This document shows positions 1 to 11,439 of a DNA stretch of 64,000 nt, one piece after another. How positions within the stretch are numbered: the first letter of the stretch is position 1; each line of letters starts with the position of its first letter. The notes beneath the pieces are model-generated. The model made no database searches, had not been told where the DNA came from, and saw only the letters and a list, made by a program, of their open reading frames with translations. The DNA comes from Diorhabda sublineata. Lineage: Eukaryota > Arthropoda > Insecta > Coleoptera > Chrysomelidae. A program made the translations under genes and the position numbers. The stretch lies in the NCBI RefSeq assembly GCF_026230105.1, contig NC_079478.1, forward strand, positions 4,541,653 through 4,605,652, read 5' to 3'.

Positions 1-1290
1 AAAATCTTACCAAAGAAATTAAAGTTTATAATTAACAAATAAAAGGGTTGAAAATTTAAGATTTTATGTATTTTTTAATGCTGTATCATAAAAAAATGAA
101 AACAATCAAAAAATATAAAAAAAGGGTGGACTACCTTTACCATTTAGGGGGATGAAAAAGAGATATCGTTTGATTTTCAGACCTATCCGATATGCACTCA
201 AAATTTCATGTGAATCGGTCAAGCCGAGTTCAATTACAAACAGCGCGGCACGAGAATTTTGTATATTAGATTCAGATTTAGAAGAAAATGCTAATTGGAA
301 TATAATTTATAAAAATGTATTAAAGCTCTATACACGTTTGCACGGGATTAAAACACTTTCAAAAGCAGTCTTTCTAGTCACAAGATGATATGCTTATTAA
401 AGATATCAATCGTTGTCAAATCAGTTTATCAATTACCATCGGAGATGTATGGGGATTTTTTCTATGTTCAAATACTCACTTATTTCATGAGATAATAAAA
501 AGTTTTCTATCGAGTTGAATTGGGCTTCTCTTGATTTTCGACGAGAAGCTTTTATTGTCTTTTCTTCATATAGAAAAACCCAAACCGCCTCTAGCTCATA
601 TACAAAAATTCACAACTCGTCACCTATGTCGATGTTGTATAGTCTTCAGATTCACCTCGACCGTTATTTTTATATCGTTTTATCGCACTAACCCACACAA
701 ATATGTATAAGTATGTCGAATTTAACATTTAAATGTGTTTCATGTGTATTAAGAAGATTTTGGTATGTAGTACTTCCAATATATTTTAGTTTTGTAGAAT
801 ATAGTTAGATTTAATCGTTCCTCTGCAATAGTATCCACACTTTCTTTTCTTGTCCTGAAAATATGCTCGTAAATGCTACTTGATCTAGCACTTGTATATG
901 ATTCTTTTGTTTGGCTCAATCTATACAAATATTTCGACAATACATAGCAAAAATACCTGTAAAAATAATAATATTTTCATATTTCTTTTATCTTTTAGAA
1001 GATCCCCTATTTTTCTGGTTGTATTTAATGTTTGTTTATACTTTTCTTCCAGTCCAAAAACTTCTGTTGCTTATTTTTCGCTATACTACTTTTCCACTTC
1101 CGATTTTATCTACTTCAATTTTTTCTTTTTTCTGCGATATTTATTTTGTTCTGCTTTAGTTCGTATGTATTTTCATGTATAATTTTCTTTCCCTTAATTA
1201 ATCGTCGTATTTCATTATTCTACAATCTGTTCTATAGATATGCTTATCATTTATGTTAATTTGCGTTGGTTATTTGCTATAATTCCAAAT
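1..1290. other. No gene recognised; AT-rich, pyrimidine-biased from about 900
   Basis: I recognise no gene here. The short open frames are of the length expected by chance at this base composition and show no family motif. From about 900 onward the plus strand becomes strongly pyrimidine-rich, so the minus strand reads as lysine- and glutamate-rich fragments. This may be the decayed downstream end of the relic described at 1403-1783, but I cannot follow a frame through it. Confidence 0.5.
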
Positions 1291-1294
1291 TGGT

Positions 1295-1368
1295 TTTGTC
1301 TTCACCTACTTTTCTTGTTTTTTTTTCTTAGTTTGTCTTCACCTACTTTTCTTGTTTTTTTTTCTTAG
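1295..1368. repeat. Two adjacent copies of a 37-bp unit
   Basis: Positions 1295-1331 and 1332-1368 carry the same 37-base unit, beginning TTTGTCTTCACC and ending TTTCTTAG, head to tail. The copies appear identical, so the duplication is either recent or an assembly or slippage product. It lies in the pyrimidine-rich tract. Confidence 0.9.
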
Positions 1369-1402
1369 TCATTTCTCTTACTTATTTTTTACAAACTGCA
1401 GC

Positions 1403-1783
1403 TACCAATCTATCAGATTCTTTTGTACATAATTTCCTTCAAGTTTTATGTATATACTAGTTGGTCTGTCAAGCTCTTTTGCATTCCTCTCCTTTACCAC
1501 AAGTTTATACTTTCCTCCCATTTTATATTGCCATCATTAAATCATTTCTTTTAAAAAATTCTATAATTTCAACTTCATTTTTATTAATTATATCTTCTGG
1601 TGCAATCCATTCCTCTATTTCCCTCTCGTCTTAGTGACATTCTAGTGTTACATTATGATTGAAAGTTAATTTTCTTAATACATTCATCGAGTATTTTTCA
1701 TAAATTTGATTAAATTCTATAACTTCCTCCCTTGGTGCTCCTTCTAAATGACTATAAATTTCAATAATTTTACTTTCTATTTT
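1403..1783 (-). pseudogene. Decayed coding relic, family not identified
   Basis: Read on the minus strand, about 127 codons stay protein-like with one internal stop and one frameshift. The first stretch (1783 down to about 1530) contains GAPREEVIEFNQIYEKYS, then after one stop the segment EREIEEWIAPEDIINKNEVE. A shifted frame (about 1524 down to 1405) contains KYKLVVKERNAKELDRP. The product would be charged and mostly helical. I cannot name the family; the base bias and decay suggest a retrotransposon or other repeat gene, but a decayed host gene is possible. Pyrimidine-rich sequence continues to about 2150, where the minus strand contains a run of glutamates, so the original gene may have been longer. 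Confidence 0.45.
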
Positions 1784-3044
1784 GATTATTATAATTCATG
1801 AATTCACTGCTCGAAAGTTTATCAAATTAGTGTTTTTTGTTTATTTTATATTATGTTTCTCCAGCTTTCTTTCAATTTGCTTTTTCTTTTTCTGGATAAA
1901 AGAATGTTTTCTTATTGTTATTACCTTTTTCTTTGCTTCACTTTCTCAATATTTACAATTTATTGTCCTTTACTCTTATAACTTTTTCTACATCCTTATT
2001 ATTTTCATCTATTATTTGTTGTTTTCTTCTACTTCTTCTTCTTCTATCTCTATTAGTCTTTTCATCACTATGCAATTTGTTAGCTTTTTAGTTTTTTAGT
2101 TTATTCGCCTAGTTTTTCCACCTTTTTTTATCATTGTCTGTCTAATTTTCATATGTTACCTATTCAATACACATCTATCGCAATAACAACCGAAACTTTT
2201 TTAAAAAATTTAAGTTTAAAGAGAAAGACGAAATTAACGATATTTTTAACACTGTATAACATTAATTTAGAAATATCTACCCGGTTGCCAAATAGTTAAA
2301 ACAATAAAATGATTTTAAAGTGATACGAAAAAAACAAAAAAAAGCAGGCGGGTTCTAAATCAAGTAAGATAGTAGAGATACCGCCAATATTAGTACCATT
2401 AAAGAATGTGGGTTTTTGAGTAAAAGAATGTCTCGCTTAGATAAGTATTTAAATACGCCCATCTGATACAGCGAGTAGAAGCGATATATCAAGTTCCACG
2501 AACAAATCAGACAGTTTTTTCTTCAAGTTGTATGTTTATTTAGTATGCTTTCCTTGAAGCATTTTGTAAAAACGCATTCTCCGTTCCGATTTAATTGTTT
2601 TTAGTAATCATGAAACGAAACTGCTCCGGATGTACTTCTACGACTCTATAAATGTATCCGATAGACGTCAGCCTTCTCATCACAATCAACCATAAGCCAT
2701 CAATTATATTTTAGTACCAATCAACATTTTAAGTTACTCAATAATTGGGATTATTGTCGAGCATTAATACTTTGCTCAAACGGAAACAGGTAATTTTACT
2801 CAGATCACTTAGACCAGCTATGTAATTGGCTCACATGAAGTTGAACCATTTCAAAATTTTGCGCCCATCGAGAAAAAAATTCGCGTTTTTGACGTGAATC
2901 AGAACGCAGTCTATTATTAGTAATCTGTGGTTGCACGAGCGAGTCGGAACCAATAAAACTAATCTTGCAGTTAATTGTGTTTTTTCTTGGTGTTACTAAT
3001 TGATGTTGAAATTAATGTCGTGTCTTCTAAATATAAATGAAAAA

Positions 3045-3095
<51 letters not shown>

Positions 3096-3230
3096 AAAAT
3101 GGTTTGTTTCAGGATGAATAGGAAACAGCAACAGAAGAAATACGATATTGCGTTATATTCTTATTAATGTTATCTCTGGATTATCCTCGAAATATTAAAA
3201 CAACAATTTGTCTAGGATTCCTTATAAATA
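1784..3230. other. No gene recognised; pyrimidine tract, then plain AT-rich sequence
   Basis: Up to about 2150 the plus strand stays pyrimidine-rich with small CTT runs. From 2150 to 3230 I see nothing except the TA microsatellite listed separately. Confidence 0.5.
3049..3093. repeat. (TA)n microsatellite
   Basis: About 22 uninterrupted TA units. Length is likely polymorphic. Confidence 0.95.
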
Positions 3231-3805
3231 CGAGGTCTGGCTATTAAATAACGGATTACGAAAACGGGCTTTATTATAAAAATTATTCTACATTCGAAAG
3301 CTCCACTTCAATATACTTTCCACCCCTCGCCACACACATTTCCATACGTTTTTTCCATTGATCCAAGCAGTGCTGGAAGTCTTCTTTGGTGAGTGCCTTT
3401 AGGAGCTTTGCAATTTTTTCCTTTACCGCTTCTATAGACTCAAATCGGTTTCCTTTCAAAGCAGATTTTATCATAAGAAACAAAAAAAAGTCGCACGGTG
3501 TCAAATCTGGTGAGTACAGCGGGTGTTCGAGCACTGGAGTACGCTTACTGGCCAAATACTAATTCACAGAAAGCGCGTTATAGGCAATGTCGAAAAAAAC
3601 ATTGATCAACATTGCTTCGAATTTTCATTTGCTCTCTCGGTTTTTCGTAACACATGGTGAGAAAAAAACACACAAAAACTGCACAAATACTCTAATACTT
3701 GGAACGTGCATAGGCAAGATATCTAGATACCCAACGCACTAATCATTTCTTACCCCATCGTTTCTTTCTAGGCGTGCAGTCTCGTTATTTAATATCCAGA
3801 CCTCG
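3231..3805 (-). mobile_element. Internally deleted mariner, both ends and TA duplication present
   Basis: The left end reads CGAGGTCTGGCTATTAAATA and the right end is its inverted counterpart (TATTTAATATCCAGACCTCG), with one or two mismatches. A TA dinucleotide flanks each side (3229-3230 and 3806-3807), as expected for Tc1/mariner insertion. The element is 575 bp against about 1.3 kb for an autonomous mariner, so more than half is missing. The transposase frame runs on the minus strand. The near-perfect ends indicate a fairly recent non-autonomous copy. Confidence 0.93.
3283..3590 (-). pseudogene. Mariner transposase, C-terminal third
   Basis: Encodes the end of a mariner DDE/D transposase, the enzyme that cuts and joins element ends. 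The last catalytic aspartate sits in HPLYSPDLTPCDFFLF, followed by a C-terminal region ending in GGKYIEVE near the stop at 3283. Upstream, after one in-frame stop, ALSVN and YLASKRTPVLEH match the residues that normally precede this motif. The first two catalytic aspartates are absent. An N-terminal scrap (minus strand, roughly 3600-3650) is joined directly to this part, so the central domain was lost by internal deletion. The product cannot be active. Confidence 0.9.
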
Positions 3806-3807
3806 TA

Positions 3808-3835
3808 TAATAAGATATAATAAGATATAATAAGA
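3808..3835. repeat. 10-bp tandem repeat
   Basis: About two and a half copies of the unit AAGATATAAT directly next to the right TA duplication of the mariner. Confidence 0.8.
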
Positions 3836-4090
3836 TCTCAAATTTTGCAATTTGGTACTCGACTGATATTTCAGTACTATCGCTACGTTTGGTGTTTGTC
3901 ACATATGCCTTTCTTTATATTCTTTTAACCTCAAATTGATGTTCTACGTCCTCATGTTTTTCTTATGTGAGTCCAGGTTGAAGTTTCAAGGTCACGGGAT
4001 GCCATTATGAGTCGAATATAGCCTTATAACTAACATGTCGATTCATGTTTTTAGCGATTTATTAGTGTGGAGTACAATGCAGTCATTCGA
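3834..4090. repeat. Dispersed repeat, copy 1
   Basis: Two blocks recur elsewhere in the window. The block at about 3834-3909 (containing CTCGACTGATATTTCAGTAC) recurs at 4170-4258. The block at 3907-4090 (containing TCAAATTGATGTTCTACGTC and AACATGTCGATTCATG) recurs at 5687-5816. I see no transposase or reverse-transcriptase motif, so the family is unnamed. Confidence 0.8.
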
Positions 4091-4169
4091 GAAAGAACAA
4101 GAAAAACTTGACAAGAAATTTTGTCGGGGGAAGAATCTTCAAAATACTATCTGATATGATAAGTATGCA

Positions 4170-4258
4170 GATCTCAAATTTTGTGCAAATTTTGCAATTT
4201 GGCACTCGACTGATATTTTAATACTATCGCTACGTTTGGTGTTTGTTACATATGCTTT
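4170..4258. repeat. Dispersed repeat, partial direct copy
   Basis: Matches 3834-3909 with a short insertion near its start and a few substitutions, in the same orientation about 340 bp away. Ends at ACATATGC, the same junction as in copy 1. Confidence 0.8.
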
Positions 4259-4259
4259 G

Positions 4260-5686
4260 CTGTAATCATTGAAGTAGACTTTTATATCACAGTTGACATT
4301 ACATGGTTAAAACAATACTTAGACTGCAAATAAGGCCTCTCTTATACCCCTTGAATCGAAATTCGAATTGGGTTCAACCTTGTTATGTATTTTTTTTTTA
4401 GAAATGCTTTGAATAAATAGCGTATGAGGTTAATAATTATCTAGTCATCAAATTTTATGTATTATTTTATGTAATACTAGAATATAAAAATTATTTCTAA
4501 TTTTGTTCCACAAAAAATTTGTTTTTTATCAATTAAAGAATTGTTTAACGAGAATGCTTCTTTCTTGAAAACACTAATTCGCTCATTCCCTCAAGTATTT
4601 GTCAGGTTGCCTCAACAATCTGTTTCAAGATTTTCCAGTAGCTTTTTGGTTGATATAATCTCGAAATATTTCCCCTGGGTCGCCACAATATTTTGTGCGC
4701 GGAATCTAATTAATTACTAAAAAGTTGTTTGCATCACTTGAAGTTCAAATGTGGAATTTTAAGGCTTTTAAGTTATCAATTTTTTATTTAATTGCCGTGT
4801 ATGTGAACGTTCATTATATACAAAGTAATTTTATCATTATTTTACCCTATTACGTGTGGAGAAATTATATCATTAAAAATCAAAAAAAAAATATATTTTC
4901 AACAAACCACATGAATCGATCGTGCAAATATTTGTTCAGTAAAAACCAACATGATAATTGTTTATAATATAATATACTAATTTATGCATATAATATTTAC
5001 GTCAGTGATAGTTCAAACTGAGTAAAATGACGACTGTTTATTTATGTCTATAATAAATTTTACATTTCCATTAAACAATTTGGTATCTACTCATAATTAC
5101 AATCTATACAAAATATGGATGTGACTGAGCCTAAATAGAATATTTAAAAATGTCATTAACTTTAATATTTGTACAATAAAAGACTAAAAGTATTTTTTCA
5201 ACTTCTCTTTATTATCATGTCACGGAGACCAGAAAAACATTGTTTCAATAATAGAAATTCGATTTTGTTAGAATAAAACAACATATAATACGAGGAATAT
5301 TTAGAAATAAGGAAAGCTTTAGAGTTTATTAGAAACCAAAGTGAGACTTACACCTAAAATACTAGTTGTGGATAAACTTTTAAATTCATTGGTCATGAAA
5401 TTCTACCACCTGTATCATCAGGCACTCAACGACGAAAAGGGTATTAACTCTTGACAAAAATAGAAAACCTTCCGAAAGAGACCATGTGAAACCACCACGC
5501 AAAATATGATTATCAACTGTCGGAATGACAGAGGTTGGTGGAATGTCCTGTTTAGCTTCCATCCGTGGTCTTTGTCCGTGTGTGAATCTCAGCCATTCAG
5601 TCACGCAGCGTTGTTAGTAGTTCTTCATTTTAACAGGTTAAGTGCCGCAATAATGAAAAATTTAGGGCCCCCTTTGAATGAAATAG
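4260..5686. other. No gene recognised
   Basis: AT-rich sequence with short open frames. A frame on each strand around 5386-5718 is somewhat GC-richer and protein-like, but neither shows a family motif. It adjoins a dispersed repeat and may belong to it. Confidence 0.4.
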
Positions 5687-5816
5687 CCTTTCTTTATGTC
5701 CTTTTAACTTCAAATTGATGTTTTACGTCCTCATGAGTCGAATATAGCCTCCCAACTAACATGTCGATTCATGTTTGTAGCGATTTATTAGTGTGGGGTA
5801 CAAGGCAGTCATTTCA
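5687..5816. repeat. Dispersed repeat, copy 2
   Basis: Matches 3907-4090 in the same orientation but lacks about 50 bases present in copy 1 between CGTCCTCATG and GAGTCGAATATAGCC. Shared segments are about 90 percent identical by eye. Confidence 0.85.
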
Positions 5817-5841
5817 ATCATATATATAGTAACTGCGAGGA

Positions 5842-6051
5842 CCAAGATATCCAACTCTGAAGCTCATACTGACGGGAAAGATCGACGGAAGGAGAGGACC
5901 AGGGCGTAAACTACATTCCTGGCTACGGAATATAAGAGACTGGTGTGAAATTCAGGGTCACAGAAGAGGGGTGCCTTCAGATATTAGATTAGAAGTTTTG
6001 GACAACCTATACGCTGCAAAGTGTATGATACTTGAAGAAGATATAGTATAG
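5842..6051 (+). pseudogene. LINE polymerase C-terminal tail
   Basis: Seventy codons open in one frame to a TAG at 6049-6051. The segment GKIDGRRGPGRKLHSWLRNI followed by RDWCE matches the tail that follows the reverse-transcriptase domain in many insect non-LTR retrotransposons (a GK-x-GRRGPGR basic patch, then SWL-R-W). The 5' side breaks at about 5840, so this is a 5'-truncated insertion, the usual outcome of target-primed reverse transcription. The final residues and stop look natural. Confidence 0.88.
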
Positions 6052-6059
6052 TGTGTAGT

Positions 6060-7130
6060 CGGCTTAGCAATTTTAGTGAATGTATATAAAGCTTTGCTTT
6101 TTTTTACGTCTTGTCATTGACATTAGATATACTATAAGTGTAATACTTTCTTATTAAGAACACATTATACGACTTTGTATCAATTTTCAATTTAAATGGA
6201 GCATAAAAACCGATCTATTCAATTTTTTATGCTGGCAACCATCAACATTTTTTTTATTGTTACTAAATTATTATATAAAAGTAGGTAGGGTAGAATATAA
6301 TCATTATTGCATGGACCGGTTCTGTTTATCAACATCGATCCATCAAGATTATGAGCGGCATGTTCCTTGTAGAGATAATTTAGGTAATCTCCCACTGCGA
6401 GTTTGCTTCAAAAACTTATTCTATAGTATGTAATTAATACGTACTATCGAGGCCATTAAGTTGATTGGCTGTCTATGGTATTACGGACTATGATTTCTAT
6501 TTTTTTATAAAATGTTGATGTATTCACTAAAATATTAATTTAAAATTCTGCATTTTTTTATTTAGTACAGTCTGTATTTTTTACCGATGGTTACCGTACT
6601 AAGTAAAATATATTTCGGCGTTTTTCTCGGTTTCCGCTCGGTGAGTTCATAACATGGCATTTTTCGGGTTGTCGAAAGGTCAAGCTCTGTTTTTCTGTTT
6701 TTGTCTTGAGTCACTGGAAATAATATTAGATTTAAATAGGACTTTCTCTGATATTGATAGATCTATCAAAAACAGAGCGACATACCGCACCGTTAAAAAT
6801 AAATTACTGTAGCAACTAACAAATTTACTTTATAAATTTCAGGCTGCTTATTAATAATTTTTTTTAATAATACGGCATTACTGTGTATGTTAACTTTTTT
6901 TAGACTTATAGCGTTAGGACTTAGGGCGAATAAAACGAAATTAACGCGAAAATATCAAACCAAATAGGTTTAAATTAAAACTCGCCCTCAAAAGTTGTGT
7001 TCAAACTTTAGTGAAAATCAAAAAAACAAAATAATATTGAGCGTGGATTTTAGATTAAAATTAATTTCTTAAATCTAGCATAAGCTGATAAATAAGATAG
7101 GTACGACTTGAGAATTACACTAGCTTCAAA
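6060..7130. other. No gene recognised
   Basis: AT-rich sequence without long open frames, known motifs or obvious repeats. Confidence 0.45.
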
Positions 7131-7341
7131 TAATAAGCGTGCGTTCACATTGGCAACGATCAAGCAGTGAGCTTCGAGCGATGCCGCTCCAGAGATGTTA
7201 AAAAATCTTTCTGGCTATAGACTTTAAATGAATGTGTTCACATTGCAAAAGACCACCACTCAACGCGCGAACTACGTTCTTGTTCGTTTTTTTGAGTGTC
7301 ATCGCCTTTCTGGTGCGCACATGTTTATATTTCTATTCATT

Positions 7342-7464
7342 ATGGAGTCGAAGTGCGACCAATCTATACTTTTTAGTTTTGATAAAATAACGTCGCAAAA
7401 TGAGATTATTGATCGTGAGTTATTAATATCGGAAATTCAAACCAGGCCAGCCTTTTGGAATTAA
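7342..7464 (+). pseudogene. Harbinger second gene, N-terminal MADF/Myb-like scrap
   Basis: From the ATG at 7342 the frame ends in ELLISEIQTRPAFWN, which resembles the start of a MADF domain (a Myb-related DNA-binding module) as in the accessory protein of Harbinger elements. The frame stops right at the deletion junction near 7460, where the oppositely oriented transposase fragment begins. In intact elements this protein helps import or bind the transposase; here only about the first 40 residues remain. Confidence 0.65.
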
Positions 7465-7882
7465 ATGAGACAAACGGTGCTTTAATACCCGTACCGGGAA
7501 ATTCTTTTGCTGAGGGTAAATTAAATTCCTTAGCCTCAATTAAATTACACAACGTCGAGGAAGAAAATGTTCCTCCATCACATTGTTTTCCTCTACCTCC
7601 AGCCTTAATTGTTATAAATTTCTTGTTTGCATCAGCAACACTTCCAGCAAGGCATTTTATTTGGCAGTGTTTGCCATCAATAGCGCCAAAACAATTCGGA
7701 AATTTCCATTTTTTTTTCGTAGCCTGCAGCAATTTGTTCTAGTTTTTCTTGACTTGGTGCTGGTATAAATTCGTCTTCTAATTCCTCCCACAGGTCATTG
7801 CACGTTTCGTGAATGACTTAAAGTAGGTGCCCCCATTCTTCTGGAGTGACTAGATTTCTAAATGACAGTCCATTAGACAGAT
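7455..7882 (-). pseudogene. Harbinger (HARBI1-like) transposase fragment
   Basis: The minus strand encodes parts of a DDE_Tnp_4 nuclease. KWKFPNCFGAIDGKHCQIKC carries the first catalytic aspartate in GAIDGKH; VADANKKFITI and CDGGTFSSSTL follow, and IKAPFV ends it at the deletion junction. Between KC and VADANKKF about 15-20 residues usual for the family are missing. Upstream (7740-7882), after one stop, DEFIPAPSQEKLEQIAAGYE and ETCNDLWEEL continue the same protein. A TTTGTTTCAG acceptor at about 7883-7892 suggests an intron. The terminal catalytic residue is lost. Non-functional. Confidence 0.88.
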
Positions 7883-8020
7883 ATCTGAAACAAAAGATTG
7901 AATTGTAAGTCAGTTTTTTTTGTTTCAGTAAATCTGGCTAAAGCTAAGTGGAAGAATTTAAAAGATAAATTTCGAATTGACACTCACCGCTTGAGCATCG
8001 CCAATGTGAACGCACACTAA

Positions 8021-9880
8021 GTCTTTCTTTCTGTTCGCGTCAATATTTGGCTTAGTTGTGTATGCCAGGATCAGAACCAAATAAATTATAATCATCCTCT
8101 TTTTCTTATAACCACCTCTTCGAACTCTTCACTCTGATAGGAGATTTTCACTTGAAAGAAAAAGAGTTTTTCCTTCTCGTATCTCACGACTCACATGAAG
8201 ATATTCCATTTATGTTTCTGTCAAGTTGTTCTCGAACTTCATCTGAAGATTCTTTATGTTATAAAAATTAGTGAAGGCTATGGCACTACAGCTTTGATTT
8301 TTGTAACAACTCTCGACGAAATGAAATGACAATAATTTATTAGTTAGTACTGATAATATGGCACCATTAAATACTCTAAACATCATCTTAAAGTATACAT
8401 TGCCAGGAAAATGTCAATACTAAATTTTTTTGCGATATAGCACCATTAAAATAGGAGTGCGTTAAGTTTTGAGAGTGCAAAATTATAAAATATCTTACTT
8501 ATCCGCAACCTCTTCTACCGTAGGTGTCTTCTCCATTTAATTCGACCACTTGCTTCCTGTTCAGTTCGTCTCCAATTCAATCCTCTTTTTTTTTCAAGCT
8601 GTTCGCTTTTTCTGTATACCATTTCCTTCTGGGTCTGCGTCCACTCTAATTACATAACAAGAGTGCTAAATTCCAATACTTTGAACTGGGGGTAAATTCA
8701 CCATGCTCCAAAAGGTATTTTAACTATATATTGCCTTCTTGAAAACTAATTTAACCATTCGATTTTTGAAACCCCGTTTTCAAAAGTAACTCATTCGAAA
8801 GATTTTGGGAGTCACAACTATATACCAGACGCAAAGTATTTTGACAACACAAAAGATGAAGCTTTGCTTGGACATCGATGAATATTTTATCAAAATATTG
8901 TTAAGAAAGACGTTTTTATCAATAATAATAATGCAAAACTAAACAAAAAATCATGATATTTAACGCGATAAAGACGGGCGTAATTTTGGAGTGAGTTTTA
9001 CAATCCGATTCCCAAATTGGGCACTTTAGAGAAACATCAATAGGTTTTTGATTTTGAATGGGCTTCAAAGAAAACCTCTTGTTGGCGTATCTTGGTATCA
9101 GGTTTATGTGATCCAATATAAATCCTTTTTTTTTCACTCTTTGAAAGCTCGCGATATACATTGAAGATCCTTTGACTTAAGTTTTAACTTAATAGATTAG
9201 TTATGATGAAAAAATTCAATAGTTTCTTCTTATTAAACATATTACTAATTTTGACTTCTGTCTGTACTAATTACGAGAAAATGTATATGAACATTTTTTG
9301 CATCAAAATTAACATAGTATACTTTCAAATAGAATAATATTATAATTTTAAACATAAAATTGCATTCTATACAAATAAATTATTAATATATAATTACAGT
9401 CGGAATATGTTTATTTATAAGTTAAATTAACATAATAAGGCACTTAAGTATAACGAAAATAACAGTCAGATTAAAAAGAAAATTTCCAGTAATCCAATAT
9501 TGTTACAACTAATAAAATAACAATTTATATTAATAGTAATTCCTAGCTTGCGATCAACGGCTATAAAACTTTTCCACTGAAGATGGAGTGGAGAGAAAAT
9601 TGTCCAAATTTATAGTACCTTCTTCAGATTGTTGCACAATGAAGCCACGAAGTTAAAATTTTACTCGGAAAGACGCATCACAAGAAAACATCGACCGCTT
9701 AGACCTGTACTACAAATTCTCTTATTTCATTTTTGCTCTAATACTTTTGTGAAACTTTGAGGAGCCCTTTCTTGTCCACTCTCCTACTTCTCACACCTTC
9801 AGCTCGTTTACTGGCCCTCTCTATTTCTGCCTATCCATAGCCATTTTTTTTTCAGTTTACTATAATCTTCCGAAATCTAT
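8021..9880. other. No gene recognised
   Basis: AT-rich sequence. A minus-strand open frame at 8919-9161 (80 codons) has no motif I recognise and is within chance length for this composition. Confidence 0.4.
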
Positions 9881-9883
9881 TTC

Positions 9884-10035
9884 CATCTTATCTTAACACC
9901 TCGACCTCTTTCTCTTTGCATCCACTCTACTATCATTCTTTTTCTAGCTTCCAATATTTCCCAACCTTTCGCTTTTTGATTTATCTTTACCACATTCTCT
10001 ATCTCCAGAACTTCTTCTTTGTTTGTTCTTTTTAT
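9884..10035 (-). pseudogene. Candidate LINE-derived open segment
   Basis: About 50 codons stay open on the minus strand, including KINQKAKGWEILEARKRMIV and RGRGVKIRWK. The basic, helical composition and purine bias resemble ORF1 or linker regions of non-LTR retrotransposons, but I see no diagnostic residue. The pyrimidine-rich plus strand extends from about 9740 to 10080, so the relic may be longer. Confidence 0.35.
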
Positions 10036-10039
10036 ACTT

Positions 10040-11278
10040 CCCTGTGTACGGTCCGATGATAATACTTATCATTTTTCTCTCCATTCCATTATGGGTATTA
10101 ATATCATTGTTATAAATTTATTTGTATATATGTTTTTTGACAAGGTAAAAATACGAGTATTGCTTTATGTATTTTAGGATTTGTTAACTTTTTCATTTCG
10201 TTAACATTTGCACCAAGTACTCTATTCGCCGCTCACTTTTTTTGTTTCATCCCCAACGTTCATCATAACTTGAAACGCATAATGCATAATTTTTACTTTG
10301 TCTCTTCTTTATTCTCTCTCCGTGCTGCATTATTTAGACTACTAAGTACATATGTCAAATATAAAATCAAAAAATTAAGACCCAGCCTTTTATTTTGAAT
10401 CAGGTAAAAAGAAATCTATAATTAACAAAATATGCAATTAAGTATGGATCATAATTTACCTGCTTTACAGCTACAGACCATACCACAAATTAGATTTCAT
10501 TGTCTGATCTTAATTGCCTAATAATCCCATTTAGTGAATTTCTTTACGGTATTTATATGTTTAACCTACGTCAGTTTAAAAAAGTAACGTTTTCTCAGAA
10601 ACTTACAATACAATTTATAATTTTATTGATTAGAAATTTTAATCCAAATAGTCGTCTGCGAATATGAAAACCTGTAATTTGTTTCGGCAATTAAAACACT
10701 TATAACGGTCATATTTACGAACCCACGTGTAAAAAAATTGATTCATACAATGTCGTTTCTATTTTTGTAAATATTCATGATTTGTTTAACATTCTCGAAA
10801 ATTTCGAAATGTTTTTAATTATTACCATGAATATTCCAACCAAATTTGTTTGTTAAAAATATTTGTCTATAGAAACTTTAAGCATTCAAGCCCCATTAAT
10901 CTTTATCTAGAAGAGAGTGCTTGTCCATTCCAATCTATACAAACGATTTAAGATGATGCTGAATAAAACTCTCAACTAATGTAAAAGTCATCAGTAGATA
11001 TTTATCTCTAAGCTGAATATCTACATATATTATTCTGTAATGGCTTCATAATCTAAAAATACAAAATTACTTATTCTTTTAAGAGATAGTCAAAGATTTA
11101 GATTATATAATACATTACTATTAACAATAGAAACAAAAACTTTGATATCTTGAAAAGATGACATCATAATAATAGAACAAACATCAACAACATTTGTAAT
11201 AAGAAGTGGTTGTTCTCTCTATTTCTTATCCTCTACTCGTAGTTATATTCTCAATTTTTTCTACAATTCCTTATTTAC
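10040..11278. other. No gene recognised
   Basis: AT-rich sequence with no frame, repeat or motif that I can support. Confidence 0.45.
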
Positions 11279-11439
11279 GAGGAACGCTACGCAAATTTTG
11301 AGATATGACAACACTGATATGAATATGTCAAATCTGACAGTACCATCATTTGGTTTGATATTTCTATTAAGGAACGTCCTCAAATCTTTTTGTCGTACGA
11401 GTGCTATTTGGGTTGTTTACAGAGACTTGAAACATTCAT

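Larger units (their letters stand above)
7137..8017. mobile_element. Deleted PIF/Harbinger element with ends and TAA duplication
   Basis: The left end GCGTGCGTTCACATTGGC and the right end GCCAATGTGAACGCACAC are inverted copies with one mismatch, and similarity continues inward (CAAGCAGTGAG versus CAAGCGGTGAG). TAA flanks both sides (7134-7136 and 8018-8020), the three-base target duplication typical of Harbinger. A degenerate copy of the end motif (GTGTTCACATTGCAA) lies inside the left end near 7215. At 881 bp it keeps fragments of both element genes in convergent orientation: a MADF-type start on plus and a transposase on minus. Autonomous elements run to about 3 kb, so the middle is deleted. 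Confidence 0.93.

Noticed and set aside
892..1259. Overlapping plus-strand frames of 75-96 codons rich in F, Y, L and S
   Set aside because: They arise from a pyrimidine-rich strand. No motif is seen, and the minus strand is the likelier source of the base bias.
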